From Pseudomonadota bacterium (GTDB lineage Bacteria > Pseudomonadota > Alphaproteobacteria > Rickettsiales > UBA1997): a stretch of 6,480 nt of DNA. The DNA lies in contig RFXY01000059.1 of NCBI GenBank assembly GCA_009921385.1, positions 1 through 6,480 on the forward strand. Direction: 5' to 3'. Below, one piece after another: positions 5,102 to 6,480 of this stretch. Numbering within the stretch: the stretch's first letter is position 1; every line of letters begins with the position of its first letter. The notes below the pieces were generated by a model that did not search any database, was not told where the DNA came from, and saw nothing but the letters and a program-made list of their open reading frames with translations. Both the position numbers and the translations under genes were made by a program.

Positions 5102-6448
5102 TTATAAAACTCCGTAATCTGTTATGATAAATTTTGTGTGAGTGTCTAGTGGAGGTTCTGTTTTTAAGGCCTCTTGCCATAATTCTTTGGCTTTTTTTTC
5201 ATTTTGTAATAAAAAATAATATTTGCCTAAATAAAAATTAGCATAAGAATATTGTTTTTTTAGATGAAAAATCGTGGCAATTTGTTTGAAAAATAACGGC
5301 TTATCATCTAAATAAAATTTTGCTTCCATCAATTTTTGTTCAACAAAATCAAGCAATTTTGGCTGAATATTTTCTTGATTAATCACTATTTCAGCAAGCA
5401 TTAACCTTGCCATCGCCGATTGTTTGATATCTAGCAATAATATCGCTTTTTGATAATTTTGCATAGCCAAATCAATATGATGGCTCTTTTGCAATAACTC
5501 TGCCTTTAATTCAAATAAAAAGCCATTATTTTGGTTATTTTTAATGGCTTTATCAAGTATTTGAAAGCTTTTTTGATACTGATTTAATCTAAAATAAGCA
5601 ACCGCTCTGGCGATTTGATGATTGGTTTTATTATCATTAAAATATTTTTTTAGCACCAAATCGGTCGGCAATAAAAAACCATCAAGTTTTGCTTGTATTA
5701 ACAACAATCTTTCATTGAACTGTGCGATTTTTTGCCAATTAATAGCATTTTTTTGCTGATATTGCTGAATTCTTGTTAATCTTTTTTCACTTAACGGATG
5801 AGTTTGAGAATATTCTAGCTCAATTTTTTGTTGCCGATCTAAATTTTCTTGCAAAGATTGTTGTAAAAAAAATTGAAATATTTCTTTTAGACCAGAAACT
5901 GGATAATTTAAAGCTTCCAAAAACTCTATGGCTATTAAATCTGCCGAATCTTCTTGTTGTCTTGAATATTTTAATTGCATTTTATAAATGCCCTCATTAG
6001 TTGCCAAAGCAATAGCCGTGGCACTATCTGGCGATTTTGCCAAAATTGCACCAAGTGCCATACCATAACCAAAAAAAGCTTTATTTTTATCTTGTTGATA
6101 AATTTCTGTTTTTAAAGCATGTTTTCCTACAACATGCCCAATTTCATGAGCCAAAACCCCAAGTAACACCTCTATTTTATTAAATTTCATCAATAAACCA
6201 GTGTTGATAAAAATATTATGATTTTTATCAACAAAAGCATTGATAGCCTCATCTTGCACTAAATATATTTTTGCTTCTTTTAATTGAGCCAATTGCCGAA
6301 ATGGATTGATTAATTCTTGCAAAAATATTTCAGTTTCCGCATCAGAAATTAGCTTTATTTCTTCTGCCATTGCTGAAAAATTTAATTTCATAAAAAAACA
6401 GCAATTAAATAACAGAAAAAAAATTAGTAGATATTTTTTTGCTTGCAT
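5102..6448 (-). CDS. Exported M48 zinc metalloprotease with TPR-like repeats (BepA/YfgC-type)
   Basis: This is probably a periplasmic M48 protease. In E. coli the relative BepA degrades or assists misassembled outer-membrane proteins such as LptD. The 448-residue product has an N-terminal signal peptide (KK, hydrophobic stretch about 6-20, likely cleavage after SAMA at about residue 28). The zinc site is HEIGH (101-105), with the third ligand likely Glu166 in EDSAD (166-170). THPLSEKR (216-223) matches the conserved HPxxxxR block after the catalytic core; its His217 may correspond to the regulatory histidine of BepA (inference). Residues about 275-430 form TPR-like helical repeats (for example about 277-307, 309-343 and 384-430). 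Total length is near BepA (about 487). The ATG at 6448 is chosen because it gives the signal peptide; no Shine-Dalgarno sequence is visible, and the promoter would lie at or beyond the window edge. The gene converges on purD. Confidence 0.9.
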   Translation of the reverse strand: MQAKKYLLIFFLLFNCCFFMKLNFSAMAEEIKLISDAETEIFLQELINPFRQLAQLKEAKIYLVQDEAINAFVDKNHNIFINTGLLMKFNKIEVLLGVLAHEIGHVVGKHALKTEIYQQDKNKAFFGYGMALGAILAKSPDSATAIALATNEGIYKMQLKYSRQQEDSADLIAIEFLEALNYPVSGLKEIFQFFLQQSLQENLDRQQKIELEYSQTHPLSEKRLTRIQQYQQKNAINWQKIAQFNERLLLIQAKLDGFLLPTDLVLKKYFNDNKTNHQIARAVAYFRLNQYQKSFQILDKAIKNNQNNGFLFELKAELLQKSHHIDLAMQNYQKAILLLDIKQSAMARLMLAEIVINQENIQPKLLDFVEQKLMEAKFYLDDKPLFFKQIATIFHLKKQYSYANFYLGKYYFLLQNEKKAKELWQEALKTEPPLDTHTKFIITDYGVL

Positions 6449-6480
6449 TAAAATTTTGTTGATTTTAAAATTAATCTAGA

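Noticed and set aside
4842..5117. Second + strand open frame over the repeats
   Set aside because: Same repeat DNA in another frame; no start context and no protein-like features.
4762..5127. A 121-codon open frame on the + strand with a repeated 27-residue peptide (YQHYPVFFCYRKKIHPF...)
   Set aside because: It lies wholly within the palindromic repeats. The peptide repeat just reflects the 81-bp tandem (a multiple of three), and the composition is unlike neighbouring proteins.
5773..6000. + strand open frame of 75 codons opposite the protease gene
   Set aside because: It is the antisense shadow of a well-supported M48 protease reading frame.
6449..6480. Promoter for the protease gene
   Set aside because: Only 32 AT-rich bases are available; short AT palindromes are present but no -35/-10 pair can be defended.

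Overview
This AT-rich window carries five protein genes. Four lie head to tail on the + strand and one on the - strand, facing them across a gap of about 370 bases that is rich in hairpins. The presence of separate b' and b subunit genes for the ATP synthase Fo sector, in the order b' then b, is the usual arrangement of alphaproteobacterial Fo operons (cyanobacteria also have b'). Strong AT bias, A/T homopolymer runs inside genes, absence of recognisable Shine-Dalgarno sequences and palindromic repeats in a gap between genes all suggest a reduced-genome, host-associated alphaproteobacterium of the Rickettsiales or Holosporales type. That placement is an inference. The retained purD would fit lineages that still make purines and argues against Rickettsia itself.

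Layout: bases 1-148 are a leader with two consecutive terminator-like hairpins. Then come b' (149-580), b/atpF (584-1060), pheT (1057-3462) and purD (3466-4731). Gaps are 3 bp, a 4-bp ATGA overlap, and 3 bp, so the four genes are almost certainly one transcription unit with translational coupling. It mixes energy conversion (the Fo stator), translation (phenylalanyl-tRNA synthetase beta) and purine synthesis. The genes upstream, probably atpB and atpE, are outside the window.

Bases 4732-5101 contain no credible gene. They hold four copies of one modular palindromic element: two in reverse orientation (A and B, diverged) and two in forward orientation (C and D, identical over 80 nt, tandem with an 81-bp period). 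Each unit has a fixed GC-rich palindrome and a fixed flank with an interchangeable segment between them. In B and in C/D that segment is a hairpin of unrelated sequence. The last copy ends exactly where the stop codon of the convergent gene begins. The element supplies plausible intrinsic terminators on both strands, which suits its place between converging transcripts.

Bases 5102-6448 (- strand) encode an exported M48 zinc metalloprotease with C-terminal TPR-like repeats, of the BepA/YfgC type, likely involved in periplasmic and outer-membrane protein quality control. I found no wholly new gene system. The modular repeat cluster and the detached, ATP-synthase-linked pheT are the points most worth a second look.
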